The translations under genes were made by a program, and so were the position numbers. A stretch of DNA of 18,031 nucleotides. Origin: DATLBY01 sp035526665. GTDB lineage: Bacteria; Acidobacteriota; Terriglobia; Bryobacterales; Bryobacteraceae. Positions 7,228-15,102 of this stretch are shown here, one piece after another; the stretch's first letter is position 1; each line of letters starts with the position of its first letter. Where the stretch lies: positions 1 through 18,031 of the forward strand of contig DATLBY010000071.1 of NCBI GenBank assembly GCA_035526665.1. Direction: 5' to 3'. Under the pieces are notes generated by a model. The model worked only from the letters and a program-made list of their open reading frames with translations. It did no database searches and was not told the DNA's origin.

Positions 7228-7301
7228 AAAGCGTGCTACGTCTACTGTTTATGTGCCAGCGTCTCCCTCAATGTACCATGCAGGTCCTCTAGAACGATAA
7301 G

Positions 7302-9677
7302 GTGCTTATCTTGAAACAGTTAGTAAGATTTTTGCTGCTTACAGCGCTACTCATTTGCATTGCGGCTCCCGGCTGGGCGCGCAACCGGAAGGCGGAAAAA
7401 CTTCTGAAAGAGGGGCAAGACGCGGAGATTCGCAGGGAATATGAGAAAGCTCTCGACCTGTTTGAAAAGGCCATGCTCTCCGATCCGTCCGATCCGGCCT
7501 ACCAGTTGGCTGCCCGCCGGGTACGATTCCAGGCGGGGATGGCCCGGATCGATGCCGGCCAAAAGCTCCGCAACGCCGGCAAGCTGGAGGAGGCCCTACA
7601 GGAGTTTCTCAAGGCTTACGCCATCGACCCCAGTTCTGCCATGGCCGACCAGGAGATCCGGCGGACCAGAGAGATGATCGAGCGCGAAAAGAACCCCGGG
7701 GCTAAGGCCGCAACCCCCGAGGCGCGGGGTCTCACGCCCGCGCAGCAGGCGCAGAAGGCTTCGGAAGAAAAATCCGCCAGCATCCTGTCAGCGCCGGAGC
7801 TTAAGCCCATCACGCGCGAGATCGTGACGCTGAAGATGAATAACCAGCCGGTCAAGCTGTTGTATGAGACCGTCGGAAAAGTGGCCGGTATCAACGTGGT
7901 ATTCGACAGCGAATATCAGCCGCCGCCCGGCAAGAGCACTTTCACTGTGGACCTCGCGAACACCACGCTGGAGGAGGCCCTCGATTATCTGGCTGTTCAG
8001 ACGAAGTCTTTTTGGAAGCCGCTCTCCTCGAACACGATTTTCGTGACTTCCGACAATCCCACCAAGCGCCGCGATTATGAAGACTACGTAGTGAGGGTCT
8101 TCTACATCAAGAACGCGACCACCATTCAAGAGCTGCAGGAGATTGCCACCACAGTGCGGTCAGTAACGGAAATCAGGCGGGCCTTCACTTACAACGCGCA
8201 GAACGCAATCCTGGTACGCGGCACCACCGATCAGGTGGCCCTGGCCGAAAAACTGATCCAGGATCTAGATAAACCTAAGGGCGAGGTGGTGATTGACGTC
8301 ATCGTCATGGAGGCCAACCGCGCTCGCGTACGCGACCTCGGCGCCACCTTCCTGACCAGCGGCGCGGCCGGCATCAAGATTCCAATCTCCTACGGGGCTC
8401 CCGCTACCAATATCCCCACCACGGGTACGGGAACGGGGACTACTACCACCACGGCGGGCTCCACCGCCGTTACGTTGAACCAGATCAAAAATATCGGTGC
8501 GGGCGACTTTTCCGTATCCGTACCTAGCGGCATCCTGCAGGCGGTGCTGAGCGATGGGCGCACTCGCGTTCTGCAGCAGCCGCAGGTACGCGCCGTGGAA
8601 GGCTATAAATCCACGCTGCGAATCGGCGACAAGATTCCTTACGCCACGGGCAGCTTTCAGCCCGGCGGCGTTGGGCAGATGGGAATCAGTCCCCTGGTCA
8701 GCACGCAGTTCAGCTTCGCCGAAGTGGGTGTGAACGTGGACATCCTGCCGAAGGTGCATGGACGGGACGAGGTCTCCATGCATGTGGTCCTTGAAATTTC
8801 GAATGTAAGCAGCCGTATCGACATCGGGGGAGTGTCGCAGCCGATTATCAGCCAGAAGAAAGTCGAACACGATATCCGTATCCGGGAAGGCGAAGTGAAC
8901 ATACTCGGCGGACTGATGCAGTCGCAAGACACCAAGACGATCGCCGGCGTACCCGGCTTGGCGTCGATTCCCATCATCGGGCATTTTTTCGGCACCGATC
9001 ACACCGAGAAGAATCAGGGAGAGCTCTTGATAGCTCTGGTTCCGCATATTGTCCGCGCTCCGGAGTACACAGATGCAAACCTGCGCGGAATCGCGGCCGG
9101 CAGTGACCAGGTAGTGAAGCTGACGTACGCGCCCCGCAAGGATCAGTCGCCGAAGCCTGCGGTCGCGCCGCCAGCTGCGGGTATGCCGCTCCCCGTGAAT
9201 CCGGGGGCGATCGCGCCCGCGCCGGCGGCTGCGGCTCCTACAACCCCTGCAACGCCCGCTGGACTCACCACGCTCCAGTTCATCCCCGGGAATGTACAGA
9301 CCACGCTCGGCGCGCCGGTGACCGTGTCTCTGCAGGTGAATAACGTGACCGACCTGTTCTCCGCTCCCATGAAGCTCAAGTTTGATCCGAAGATCCTCCG
9401 TCTTACGGCGATCCGGCAGGGCAGTCTGCTCACGGGCGACGGGCAGAAGGTGAACTTCAACGAGAACACCCTCAACGATACGGGGGAGGCCACGGTCGTG
9501 CTCAATCGCTTGCCCGGCTCAGGCGGGGTCAGCGGATCCGGCGGTCTGATTTCCCTGACTTTCCAGGCCATAGGGAAGGGTAGCTCACCGGTTAGCCTGA
9601 GCGAAATCTCGTTGCAGAATTCGCAGCTTCAGCCGCTTTCCGCCGCGCCCCCCAGCCTGGACGTGATCGTTCAATAG
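7302..9677 (+). CDS. Secretin (GspD/PilQ-like) with N-terminal TPR region and C-terminal cohesin domain
   Basis: Outer-membrane secretin of the type II secretion/type IV pilus superfamily. The order is: signal peptide (1-26, ending APGWA); tetratricopeptide-like helices about 30-128 (GQDAEIRREYEKALDLFEKA and GKLEEALQEFLKAYAIDP); a linker; an STN/N0-like domain about 172-250; a secretin N1-type domain about 261-325; the secretin beta-barrel core about 405-585 with VPSGILQAVLSDGRTRVLQQP, GVNVDILPKV and the EGEVNILGGLMQSQDTKTIAGVPGLASIPIIG block. After this come a Pro/Ala linker (about 610-655) and a cohesin-like beta domain (about 656-790: NVQTTLGAPVTVSLQVNNV, FDPKILRLTAI, GLISLTFQAIGKG). GTG 7302 is given as the start; TTG 7311, with AAGG eight bases upstream, is equally plausible. 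It is followed eight bases later by two pseudopilin genes. No secretion ATPase or inner-membrane platform gene is in the window, so the machine cannot be named. Confidence 0.93.
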   Translation: MLILKQLVRFLLLTALLICIAAPGWARNRKAEKLLKEGQDAEIRREYEKALDLFEKAMLSDPSDPAYQLAARRVRFQAGMARIDAGQKLRNAGKLEEALQEFLKAYAIDPSSAMADQEIRRTREMIEREKNPGAKAATPEARGLTPAQQAQKASEEKSASILSAPELKPITREIVTLKMNNQPVKLLYETVGKVAGINVVFDSEYQPPPGKSTFTVDLANTTLEEALDYLAVQTKSFWKPLSSNTIFVTSDNPTKRRDYEDYVVRVFYIKNATTIQELQEIATTVRSVTEIRRAFTYNAQNAILVRGTTDQVALAEKLIQDLDKPKGEVVIDVIVMEANRARVRDLGATFLTSGAAGIKIPISYGAPATNIPTTGTGTGTTTTTAGSTAVTLNQIKNIGAGDFSVSVPSGILQAVLSDGRTRVLQQPQVRAVEGYKSTLRIGDKIPYATGSFQPGGVGQMGISPLVSTQFSFAEVGVNVDILPKVHGRDEVSMHVVLEISNVSSRIDIGGVSQPIISQKKVEHDIRIREGEVNILGGLMQSQDTKTIAGVPGLASIPIIGHFFGTDHTEKNQGELLIALVPHIVRAPEYTDANLRGIAAGSDQVVKLTYAPRKDQSPKPAVAPPAAGMPLPVNPGAIAPAPAAAAPTTPATPAGLTTLQFIPGNVQTTLGAPVTVSLQVNNVTDLFSAPMKLKFDPKILRLTAIRQGSLLTGDGQKVNFNENTLNDTGEATVVLNRLPGSGGVSGSGGLISLTFQAIGKGSSPVSLSEISLQNSQLQPLSAAPPSLDVIVQ

Positions 9678-9685
9678 ACACGACG

Positions 9686-10153
9686 ATGCGCCGGCGGAAA
9701 ACACAATCCGGTCTTACGCTGGTGGAGCTGATCGTAGCCTTCACCATCATGCTGATTCTCACCAGTATGGCGGTGCCTCTGGCGCGCTACAAGGTGCGCC
9801 AGGAGCGCGAACGTGAGCTGCGTTACGCCTTGCGCGAGATGCGATCAGCCATCGACAAGTACAAAGACATGGCCGACACAGGGCAGTTGGGCCCGCAGAA
9901 GCTGGGCACCGAGGGTTATCCCGAGACGATCGAAATGCTGGTGGAGGGCGTGAAGGCCTCCGGCCAGGTAGATAAAAAAATCAAGTTCCTCCGCAAGATT
10001 CCGCGGGATCCCTTCTCAAAGACTACTGATTGGGGAAAGCGCAGTGTGCAGGACGACCCGAAATCTTCCGGATGGGGCGGTCAAAACGTGTTTGATGTCT
10101 ACACGAAGAGCACGGAGAGGGCAAAGGATGGCACACCGTATTCAGAGTGGTAG
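9686..10153 (+). CDS. Type II/IV secretion pseudopilin (GspG-like) 1
   Basis: A 155-residue protein with a class III (prepilin) signal: basic MRRRKTQSG, cleavage expected after Gly9, then LTLVELIVAFTIMLILTSMAV with Glu at +5 of the mature protein. The residue at +1 is Leu instead of the usual Phe. After the hydrophobic helix comes a long amphipathic helix (KVRQERERELRYALREMRSAIDKYKD) and a C-terminal globular part with KIPRDPFSKTTDWG and a terminal DGTPYSEW. This resembles the major pseudopilin GspG, where a C-terminal loop binds calcium. It lies eight bases after the secretin stop without a clear ribosome binding site, so coupled translation is likely. Its role would be a building block of the periplasmic pseudopilus or of a pilus. 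Confidence 0.92.
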   Translation: MRRRKTQSGLTLVELIVAFTIMLILTSMAVPLARYKVRQERERELRYALREMRSAIDKYKDMADTGQLGPQKLGTEGYPETIEMLVEGVKASGQVDKKIKFLRKIPRDPFSKTTDWGKRSVQDDPKSSGWGGQNVFDVYTKSTERAKDGTPYSEW

Positions 10154-10532
10154 GCGCGGGTTCACGCTGATTGAGTTGATGATCGTGCTGGCGATCAGCA
10201 TGATTCTTGTGTCTATCGCGGTTCCGTTTTACCAGAAGTCCATTCTGCGCTCCAAGGAATCGGTGTTGCGCAACAATCTCTTCACCATGCGCACCGTGAT
10301 CGACGAGTACACGTATGACAAGCAGAAGGCCCCGCAGTCGCTGAACGATCTGGTCACCGACGGCTATCTTCGCGCCGTTCCCATGGACCCGATTACCGGC
10401 TCGGATCAGACGTGGAAGACCGTGATGGAAGACGCCACCACCAGCGTGAATCAGAGTGAACCGGGTATTTTCGACGTGAAGAGCGGATCGGACAAGACGG
10501 GACTGGACGGCACGCCTTACGCCGACTGGTAA
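10128..10532 (+). CDS. Type II/IV secretion pseudopilin (GspG-like) 2
   Basis: A 134-residue pseudopilin paralogous to its upstream neighbour. The prepilin leader is MAHRIQSGRRG, then FTLIELMIVLAISMILVSIAVPF with the canonical Phe +1 and Glu +5. The frame is open further upstream, but ATG 10128 gives a proper leader and has GGAGAGG seven bases before it. The body has KESVLRNNLFTMRTVIDEYTYDKQ, a PQSLNDLVTDGYLRAVPMDPITG block typical of GspG-like proteins, and a terminal DGTPYADW that parallels the DGTPYSEW end of pseudopilin 1. The start lies 26 bases inside the preceding gene. The last 16 bases overlap the end of lysC on the opposite strand. One of the two may be a major and the other a minor subunit; sequence does not say which. 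Confidence 0.93.
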   Translation: MAHRIQSGRRGFTLIELMIVLAISMILVSIAVPFYQKSILRSKESVLRNNLFTMRTVIDEYTYDKQKAPQSLNDLVTDGYLRAVPMDPITGSDQTWKTVMEDATTSVNQSEPGIFDVKSGSDKTGLDGTPYADW

Positions 10533-11941
10533 ACCTTCGGCGCGCCCATTCCGCACTCGGCATGGACGGCCTGCACTGCCTGTTCCAGCCCGCTGCGCGC
10601 CACCACGATGGCAATCGTCAGCTCACTGGACCCCTGGGCAATCGCGATGATGTTGATTTTTTCGCGCGATACGGCAGTGAAGATTCTTCCCGCCAGGCCC
10701 GGAGTTCCCCGCATCCCTTCGCCCACCACGGCCAGCAGTCCCACCTCCGTATTCACACCGATGGGATGAAGATAGTTGTGGGCCAGTTCCAGCGTGAGGC
10801 TGGACTCCAGGCTCTCCAACGCGGCCGCCAAGTCCTCTCGCCGTATCAAAAAGCAGAAATTCTGCCGGTAGCTGGAGCTGGATAACGCCAGCACCTCGGC
10901 ATTCACGCGAGCCAGGGCATCCAGAGCCCGCGCCATGATCTGCGTGCCATTCACTGCCGGGCCTGCGGGATCGATCGAGACAAGAGCCACGTTCGACATG
11001 GACGTGACGGCCCGGGGTCCCAGCGATGCGCTCGTTTTCGAAACAATCCTGGTTCCCGGCTTGTGCGCGGCGAAACTGTTCTTGCTCCAAACGGGTATCT
11101 GCTTCTCAATCAGGGGAGCGAGCGTACGCTGGTGCAGCACCTTGGCGCCGTTGTAGGCGAGTTCGGCCGCCTCGTTGTAGGTGACCTCGTCCAGCACGGC
11201 CGCGTCATGCACCAGCCGCGGATCGGCCGTCATGATTCCGTCCACATCGGTCCAGATCCAGAGCTCCGCCGCATCCAGGGCGCCCGCGACAATGGATGCC
11301 GAAAAATCGGAGCCGCCGCGCCCGAGCGTTGTGGAGCGGCCGTCAGCGGTGGCGCCGATAAACCCGGTCACGATAGGCAGAACTCCGGCTTCGAGCAGTG
11401 GGCGGAGGCGCTGCTCCGCCTTCGCCGCCGTGGGAGCCCAGAGCGGAGTTGCGTTGCCAAAGACCGCGTCCGTGACGATGACCTCGCTTCCACTCACCGC
11501 CGCAGCGGGAGTTCCCGAGTGCTGTAAATACGAGGCCATGAGAAACGCCGACAGCTTCTCACCGATAGCGATCGCTTCGTCGACCGATTTCGGCGGCCGT
11601 TCTCCCAGCATCAGCACGCCACGAGCGATACGGGCGAAATTCGATATCAGATCGTCTATCTCGCAGATCGCCGCCGCGCATGCCGCAGCGGGCAGCAGTT
11701 CCCGGCACGTGGCAACATGGCGCGTCTGCAGCTCCTGAATATTGTTTTCCACACCAGGAGCATTCCCGTCTTCGGCTTGCTTCAGGGTGTTCAGCAGAAG
11801 GTCGGTGACCTTTGACATGGCGGAAACGACTACAATCACGGGCCTGGAGCGGTTGTGTTCGGCGGATATTCCGGCTGCCACTTTGATGCGCTCGGCCGAC
11901 CCCATGCTCGTGCCGCCGAACTTCATTACCAAAAGACTCAC
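10517..11941 (-). CDS. lysC: Aspartate kinase
   Basis: Phosphorylates aspartate to aspartyl-4-phosphate, the entry step to lysine, threonine, methionine and diaminopimelate. The 474 residues comprise an amino-acid kinase domain (VMKFGGTSMGSAERI at 5-19, VVVSAMSK at 37-44, TTLGRGGSDFSASIVAGALDA at 204-224, WTDVDGIMTADPRLV at 230-244) and two ACT domains from about residue 315. The ACT part has LSSSSYRQNFCFLI and INIIAIAQGSSELTIAIVV, a pattern seen in the long LysC(AKIII)/ThrA type and not in the short alpha-beta type. Feedback inhibition by a pathway amino acid is expected, but which one cannot be read. The start is GTG, overlapping the cmk stop as GTGA, so the two genes are translationally coupled. 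No homoserine dehydrogenase domain is fused. Confidence 0.95.
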   Translation of the reverse strand: MSLLVMKFGGTSMGSAERIKVAAGISAEHNRSRPVIVVVSAMSKVTDLLLNTLKQAEDGNAPGVENNIQELQTRHVATCRELLPAAACAAAICEIDDLISNFARIARGVLMLGERPPKSVDEAIAIGEKLSAFLMASYLQHSGTPAAAVSGSEVIVTDAVFGNATPLWAPTAAKAEQRLRPLLEAGVLPIVTGFIGATADGRSTTLGRGGSDFSASIVAGALDAAELWIWTDVDGIMTADPRLVHDAAVLDEVTYNEAAELAYNGAKVLHQRTLAPLIEKQIPVWSKNSFAAHKPGTRIVSKTSASLGPRAVTSMSNVALVSIDPAGPAVNGTQIMARALDALARVNAEVLALSSSSYRQNFCFLIRREDLAAALESLESSLTLELAHNYLHPIGVNTEVGLLAVVGEGMRGTPGLAGRIFTAVSREKINIIAIAQGSSELTIAIVVARSGLEQAVQAVHAECGMGAPKVYQSA

Positions 11942-12627
11942 CGCGAGTACTCCTTCCCGTTGGAAGTACGGGCGCGGACCAGCTTGAGAATCACTTCCTG
12001 CACCTCTTCCGGGTTCAATCCAGTGCTGTCGACGTATACCGCATCGGGCGCCTGCACCAGCGGAGCCTCGGAGCGCGTCCGGTCACGCGTATCCCGGTCC
12101 GCCAGCTCACGCTCAGTGTTTTCCTTGGAGACTGGAACTCCATTCCGCTGGAGTTGGAGCACGCGGCGGTCCGCGCGGATGGATGGATCCGCATCGAGAA
12201 AAATCTTGACCTGGGCTTCCGGGAACACCACGGAGCCGATGTCCCGGCCTTCCATCACGACGCTGGCGTCCGCGCTCAAACCGCGCTGCTTTTCCACCAT
12301 TGCACGGCGAACCGCGGGAACCGCCGAAACCTTCGCCGCGGCAATAGAAATCTCGGGAGCCCGGATTGCTTCGGTGACGTCCTCCCCATTCAGCAGTACG
12401 CTCTCGGCCCCCGGGACGAAAGCGATTTCGGCCTCGTTGGCGAGCTGTTCCAGCCGATGCATGTCACTGTCGCTGATCCCGCGCTGCAATGCCCAGAGCG
12501 CTACTGCGCGGTACATTGCTCCGGTGTCAATGTACACAAATCCCAAGCGGTCGGCTACGGCGCGAGCTATTGTGCTCTTGCCCGCACCGGCCGGCCCGTC
12601 TATTGCTACAATGATGCGCCTGGTCAT
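11938..12627 (-). CDS. cmk: Cytidylate kinase
   Basis: Phosphorylates CMP and dCMP to the diphosphates with ATP. The start chosen (ATG 12627) gives 229 residues, the normal length, and puts the P-loop GPAGAGKST at residues 11-19. GGAAG lies nine bases upstream. An ATG five codons earlier and an open frame back to 12735 exist but add non-conserved residues. Other family features are YIDTGAMYRAVALWAL, the VVMEGRDIGSVVFPEA block, LDADPSIRADRR, RELADRDTRDRTRSEAPL and the closing DAVYVDSTGL. It is the first gene of a cmk-lysC pair with a four-base overlap, an unusual partnership since rpsA (ribosomal protein S1) often follows cmk. The upstream region faces the divergent hybrid kinase gene. Confidence 0.95.
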   Translation of the reverse strand: MTRRIIVAIDGPAGAGKSTIARAVADRLGFVYIDTGAMYRAVALWALQRGISDSDMHRLEQLANEAEIAFVPGAESVLLNGEDVTEAIRAPEISIAAAKVSAVPAVRRAMVEKQRGLSADASVVMEGRDIGSVVFPEAQVKIFLDADPSIRADRRVLQLQRNGVPVSKENTERELADRDTRDRTRSEAPLVQAPDAVYVDSTGLNPEEVQEVILKLVRARTSNGKEYSR

Positions 12628-12801
12628 GTGGGGAACTTCCATTTTAGCGTGCGATGCCGCGCTCTTGAAAACTGAGAAAGCGTAACTCTGTGATATAAGA
12701 CATATTAGAATGCAGCCCCAGTATTCCGGCGTCAATAGTACTATGCGGAGAATGCAACCTTGTGTCGCCCGCGAACCGGAACGGAGGGTTTGCGGGCTCG
12801 C
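12628..12801. promoter_or_regulatory. Divergent spacer between cmk and the hybrid kinase
   Basis: These 174 bases must hold the promoters for both directions. AT-rich patches occur at 12691-12710 (TGATATAAGACATATTAGAA). A perfect 10-base palindrome, ATAGTACTAT, lies at 12735-12744, and a minus-strand TTGACG lies at 12735-12730. I could not find a -35/-10 pair with 16-18 base spacing on either strand, so no specific promoter is claimed. Confidence 0.4.
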
Positions 12802-15102
12802 ATGAATTTTGAGCGGATTAGCGTGTTATTGGTCGAAGATAACCCGGGCGACGCGCGCCTGATGCGAGAGGCGGTGCGCGAAGCTGAGGGCAGCAACATC
12901 CGGCTGACTCATGAAGATACGCTGGCCAAGGCGTTGGCGCGTCTGGAAGCCGAGCGTTTCGACATTATCATGCTCGACCTCTCGCTGCCGGACGCCGATG
13001 GGCTCGAGACACTGGTTACCGCCCACTCACATTCCCCGAGCGTCCCCATCGTTGTCCTCACCGGCTTGGATGACGAGGCGCTGGCTGTCCGGGCTCTGCG
13101 CGAAGGCGCGCAGGATTACCTGGTAAAGGGCCAGGTCACGAGCCATCTGCTGGTCCGCGCGATGCGGTATGCGACGGAGCGCAAGCGCGCCGTGGAAGCC
13201 CTCCAGCGGAGTGAAGAGTACTTCCGGTCGCTGATTGAAAACGCTCTGGATATCATCACCGTCCTGGATACCGACGGGAATATCCGCTATGGCAGTCCTT
13301 CGCTGGATAGGGTGCTCGGATATGAGCCAGGGCATCTGAACGGCAGCAGCATATACCCGCTGATCCATCCGGAGGATCAGAGCGCATTCCGAGAGCGTCT
13401 CAGTAGCAGCAGCCGCAATCCCGGTGCGAGTCATTCCTTTGAATTTCGCCTCCGGCATGCTACTGGCTCCTGGCTGGTGCTGGAAGGCATTGGAAAAAGC
13501 TTTGCGTCCGATTCCGCGGTCGCCGGCCTGGTGTTGAACTCGCGCGATATCACCCAACGCAAAGGCGCCGAGGAGGCCTTGCGCGAAGCCAATGAAACCT
13601 TGCGGGCCGTTATCGAGACATCGCCTTTGGCCATCTACTCCCTGGATCTGGAAGGAAGGGTCAAGAGTTGGAACGCGGCGGCGGAAGCTATCTTCGGATT
13701 TTCCGAGGCCGAGGTTCTCAACCGTTCGCTGCCAATCATCTTTCCCCAGGATCAACCGGCTTTTCGCATTCGCCTGAGGCAGGCAGCGCTGGGGAAGGTG
13801 ATGGTGGGCGACGAGGGAAGGCGCTGCCGGAAAGACGGTTCTCCCATTGAGGTGAGCATCTGGAGCGCTCAGCTAAGAGACGCGACCGGGGCCGTCACTG
13901 GGATTGTCGCTGCCGTTGCAGATAACACCGAGCGCAAGCGGTTGGAGGAGCAGTTCCGGCAGGCCCAGAAAATGGAGGCGGTAGGGCGGCTGGCCGGTGG
14001 CGTGGCGCATGATTTCAACAATCTGCTAACGGTCATCACCGGTTATTGCCAGATGCTGCTGGACAGGCTGCCCGAATCCGATCCGCTATATGGAGACATG
14101 CAACAGGTGTTGAAGGCCGCTGATCGGGCCACCACCTTGACCAAGCAGCTTCTCGCGTTCAGCCGCAAGCAGATCGTTCAGCCCAAGATAGTGGATCTGC
14201 GGTTGCTGATCATGGAGCTGGAGCACATGCTCCACAGACTGCTCGGTGAAGATATTGAACTGCTGATCCATTCGGCTCCGGGCCTGGGGAAGGTGCGCGT
14301 GGACCCGGGTCAACTGGAGCAGGTGATCGTCAACCTGGTGGTGAATGCGCGCGATGCCATGCCATCGGGCGGCAAGCTGACGATCGAAATGCACAATATG
14401 GACGTGAGCGCCGGTTACGCCAGCCGCCACCTCACACTTGCGGCCGGTTCCTACGTGCTGCTGGCCGTCAGTGACACGGGAAGCGGCATCACTCCCGAAG
14501 TAAAGACCCACCTGTTTGAGCCGTTCTTCACCACCAAGGAGAAAGGACGCGGGACCGGGCTCGGCCTCTCCACCAGTTACGGCATCATCAAGCAGAACCA
14601 GGGCGAGATTCTGGTCTACTCCGAAATCGGTTACGGCACCGTGTTCAAGATCTATCTGCCGCGCGTGCAGGAGCCCGCATCGCTCGATGCCCCGCTGCAT
14701 GCGGAGCCCCGCGATTACCGGGGAAGTGAGACCATTTTGGTGGTTGAGGACGAGGATGGCGTCCGCCGGGTGGTGGGCGAGATGCTGCAGAAGCAGGGGT
14801 ACCGGGTGCTGGCGGCGAGTGGGGGTCCGGAAGCGATAGAGCTCTGCCTTACGAACAATGAGCGGATGCACCTCCTGATCACCGACGTAGTGATGCCTAA
14901 GATGAGCGGGCGTGAGTTGGCGAACCGGATCCGCGCAATGCGTCCCGACATTCAAGTGCTCTTCGTATCCGGGTATACAGACAGCGCCATCGTCCATCAC
15001 GGAGTGCTGGACCCAGGCACCGATTTTCTGCAGAAGCCCTTCGCGCCCGAGCAACTGGCAGCCAAAGTCCGCGCCGTTTTGGAAGGAAACAAAGCTACTT
15101 AG
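12802..15102 (+). CDS. Soluble hybrid histidine kinase, REC-PAS-PAS-HisKA-HATPase-REC
   Basis: A two-component sensor kinase without transmembrane segments, so probably cytosolic. Numbered from ATG 12802 (766 residues): N-terminal receiver (VLLVEDNPGDARLMREA, phospho-acceptor about D59 in MLDLSLPDADG, YLVKGQ lysine near 109); PAS domain about 138-255; second PAS about 265-378; HisKA with H403 in GGVAHDFNNLLTVI; HATPase with the N box VNLVVNARDAMPSGG, G1 SDTGSGI and G2 GRGTGLGLSTSYGI; C-terminal receiver (TILVVEDEDGVRRVV, acceptor about D695 in LITDVVMPKMSG, lysine near 745 in LQKPF). TTG 12760 is an alternative start with GGAG nine bases before it; ATG 12802 begins the protein right at the receiver, as family members usually do. 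No response regulator or output gene is adjacent. The signal is unknown. Phosphate could flow from another kinase into the N-terminal receiver and out through the C-terminal one. Confidence 0.93.
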   Translation: MNFERISVLLVEDNPGDARLMREAVREAEGSNIRLTHEDTLAKALARLEAERFDIIMLDLSLPDADGLETLVTAHSHSPSVPIVVLTGLDDEALAVRALREGAQDYLVKGQVTSHLLVRAMRYATERKRAVEALQRSEEYFRSLIENALDIITVLDTDGNIRYGSPSLDRVLGYEPGHLNGSSIYPLIHPEDQSAFRERLSSSSRNPGASHSFEFRLRHATGSWLVLEGIGKSFASDSAVAGLVLNSRDITQRKGAEEALREANETLRAVIETSPLAIYSLDLEGRVKSWNAAAEAIFGFSEAEVLNRSLPIIFPQDQPAFRIRLRQAALGKVMVGDEGRRCRKDGSPIEVSIWSAQLRDATGAVTGIVAAVADNTERKRLEEQFRQAQKMEAVGRLAGGVAHDFNNLLTVITGYCQMLLDRLPESDPLYGDMQQVLKAADRATTLTKQLLAFSRKQIVQPKIVDLRLLIMELEHMLHRLLGEDIELLIHSAPGLGKVRVDPGQLEQVIVNLVVNARDAMPSGGKLTIEMHNMDVSAGYASRHLTLAAGSYVLLAVSDTGSGITPEVKTHLFEPFFTTKEKGRGTGLGLSTSYGIIKQNQGEILVYSEIGYGTVFKIYLPRVQEPASLDAPLHAEPRDYRGSETILVVEDEDGVRRVVGEMLQKQGYRVLAASGGPEAIELCLTNNERMHLLITDVVMPKMSGRELANRIRAMRPDIQVLFVSGYTDSAIVHHGVLDPGTDFLQKPFAPEQLAAKVRAVLEGNKAT

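Noticed and set aside
7207..7301. Search for a tmRNA gene or tRNA beside smpB
   Set aside because: The 95-base divergent spacer is too short and shows no tRNA-like acceptor or T-loop (GTTCRA) pattern.
8265..9047. 260-codon minus-strand frame opposite the secretin core
   Set aside because: Overlaps the most conserved secretin blocks on the plus strand; no motif and no RBS support.
9270..9674. Cohesin domain as evidence of a cellulosome
   Set aside because: A single cohesin-like module on a secretin, with no dockerin, scaffoldin or glycoside hydrolase in the window, does not support a cellulosome.
11855..12685. 276-codon plus-strand frame opposite cmk
   Set aside because: Ser/Ala/Thr-rich shadow of a complete cytidylate kinase gene.
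12628..12735. N-terminal extension of cytidylate kinase back to 12735
   Set aside because: The P-loop is normally within the first 20 residues; the extension would occupy the divergent promoter region.
14086..15054. 322-codon minus-strand frame opposite the hybrid kinase
   Set aside because: Shadow of the HisKA-HATPase-REC region, which is intact; product has no family motif and is low in normal core residues.
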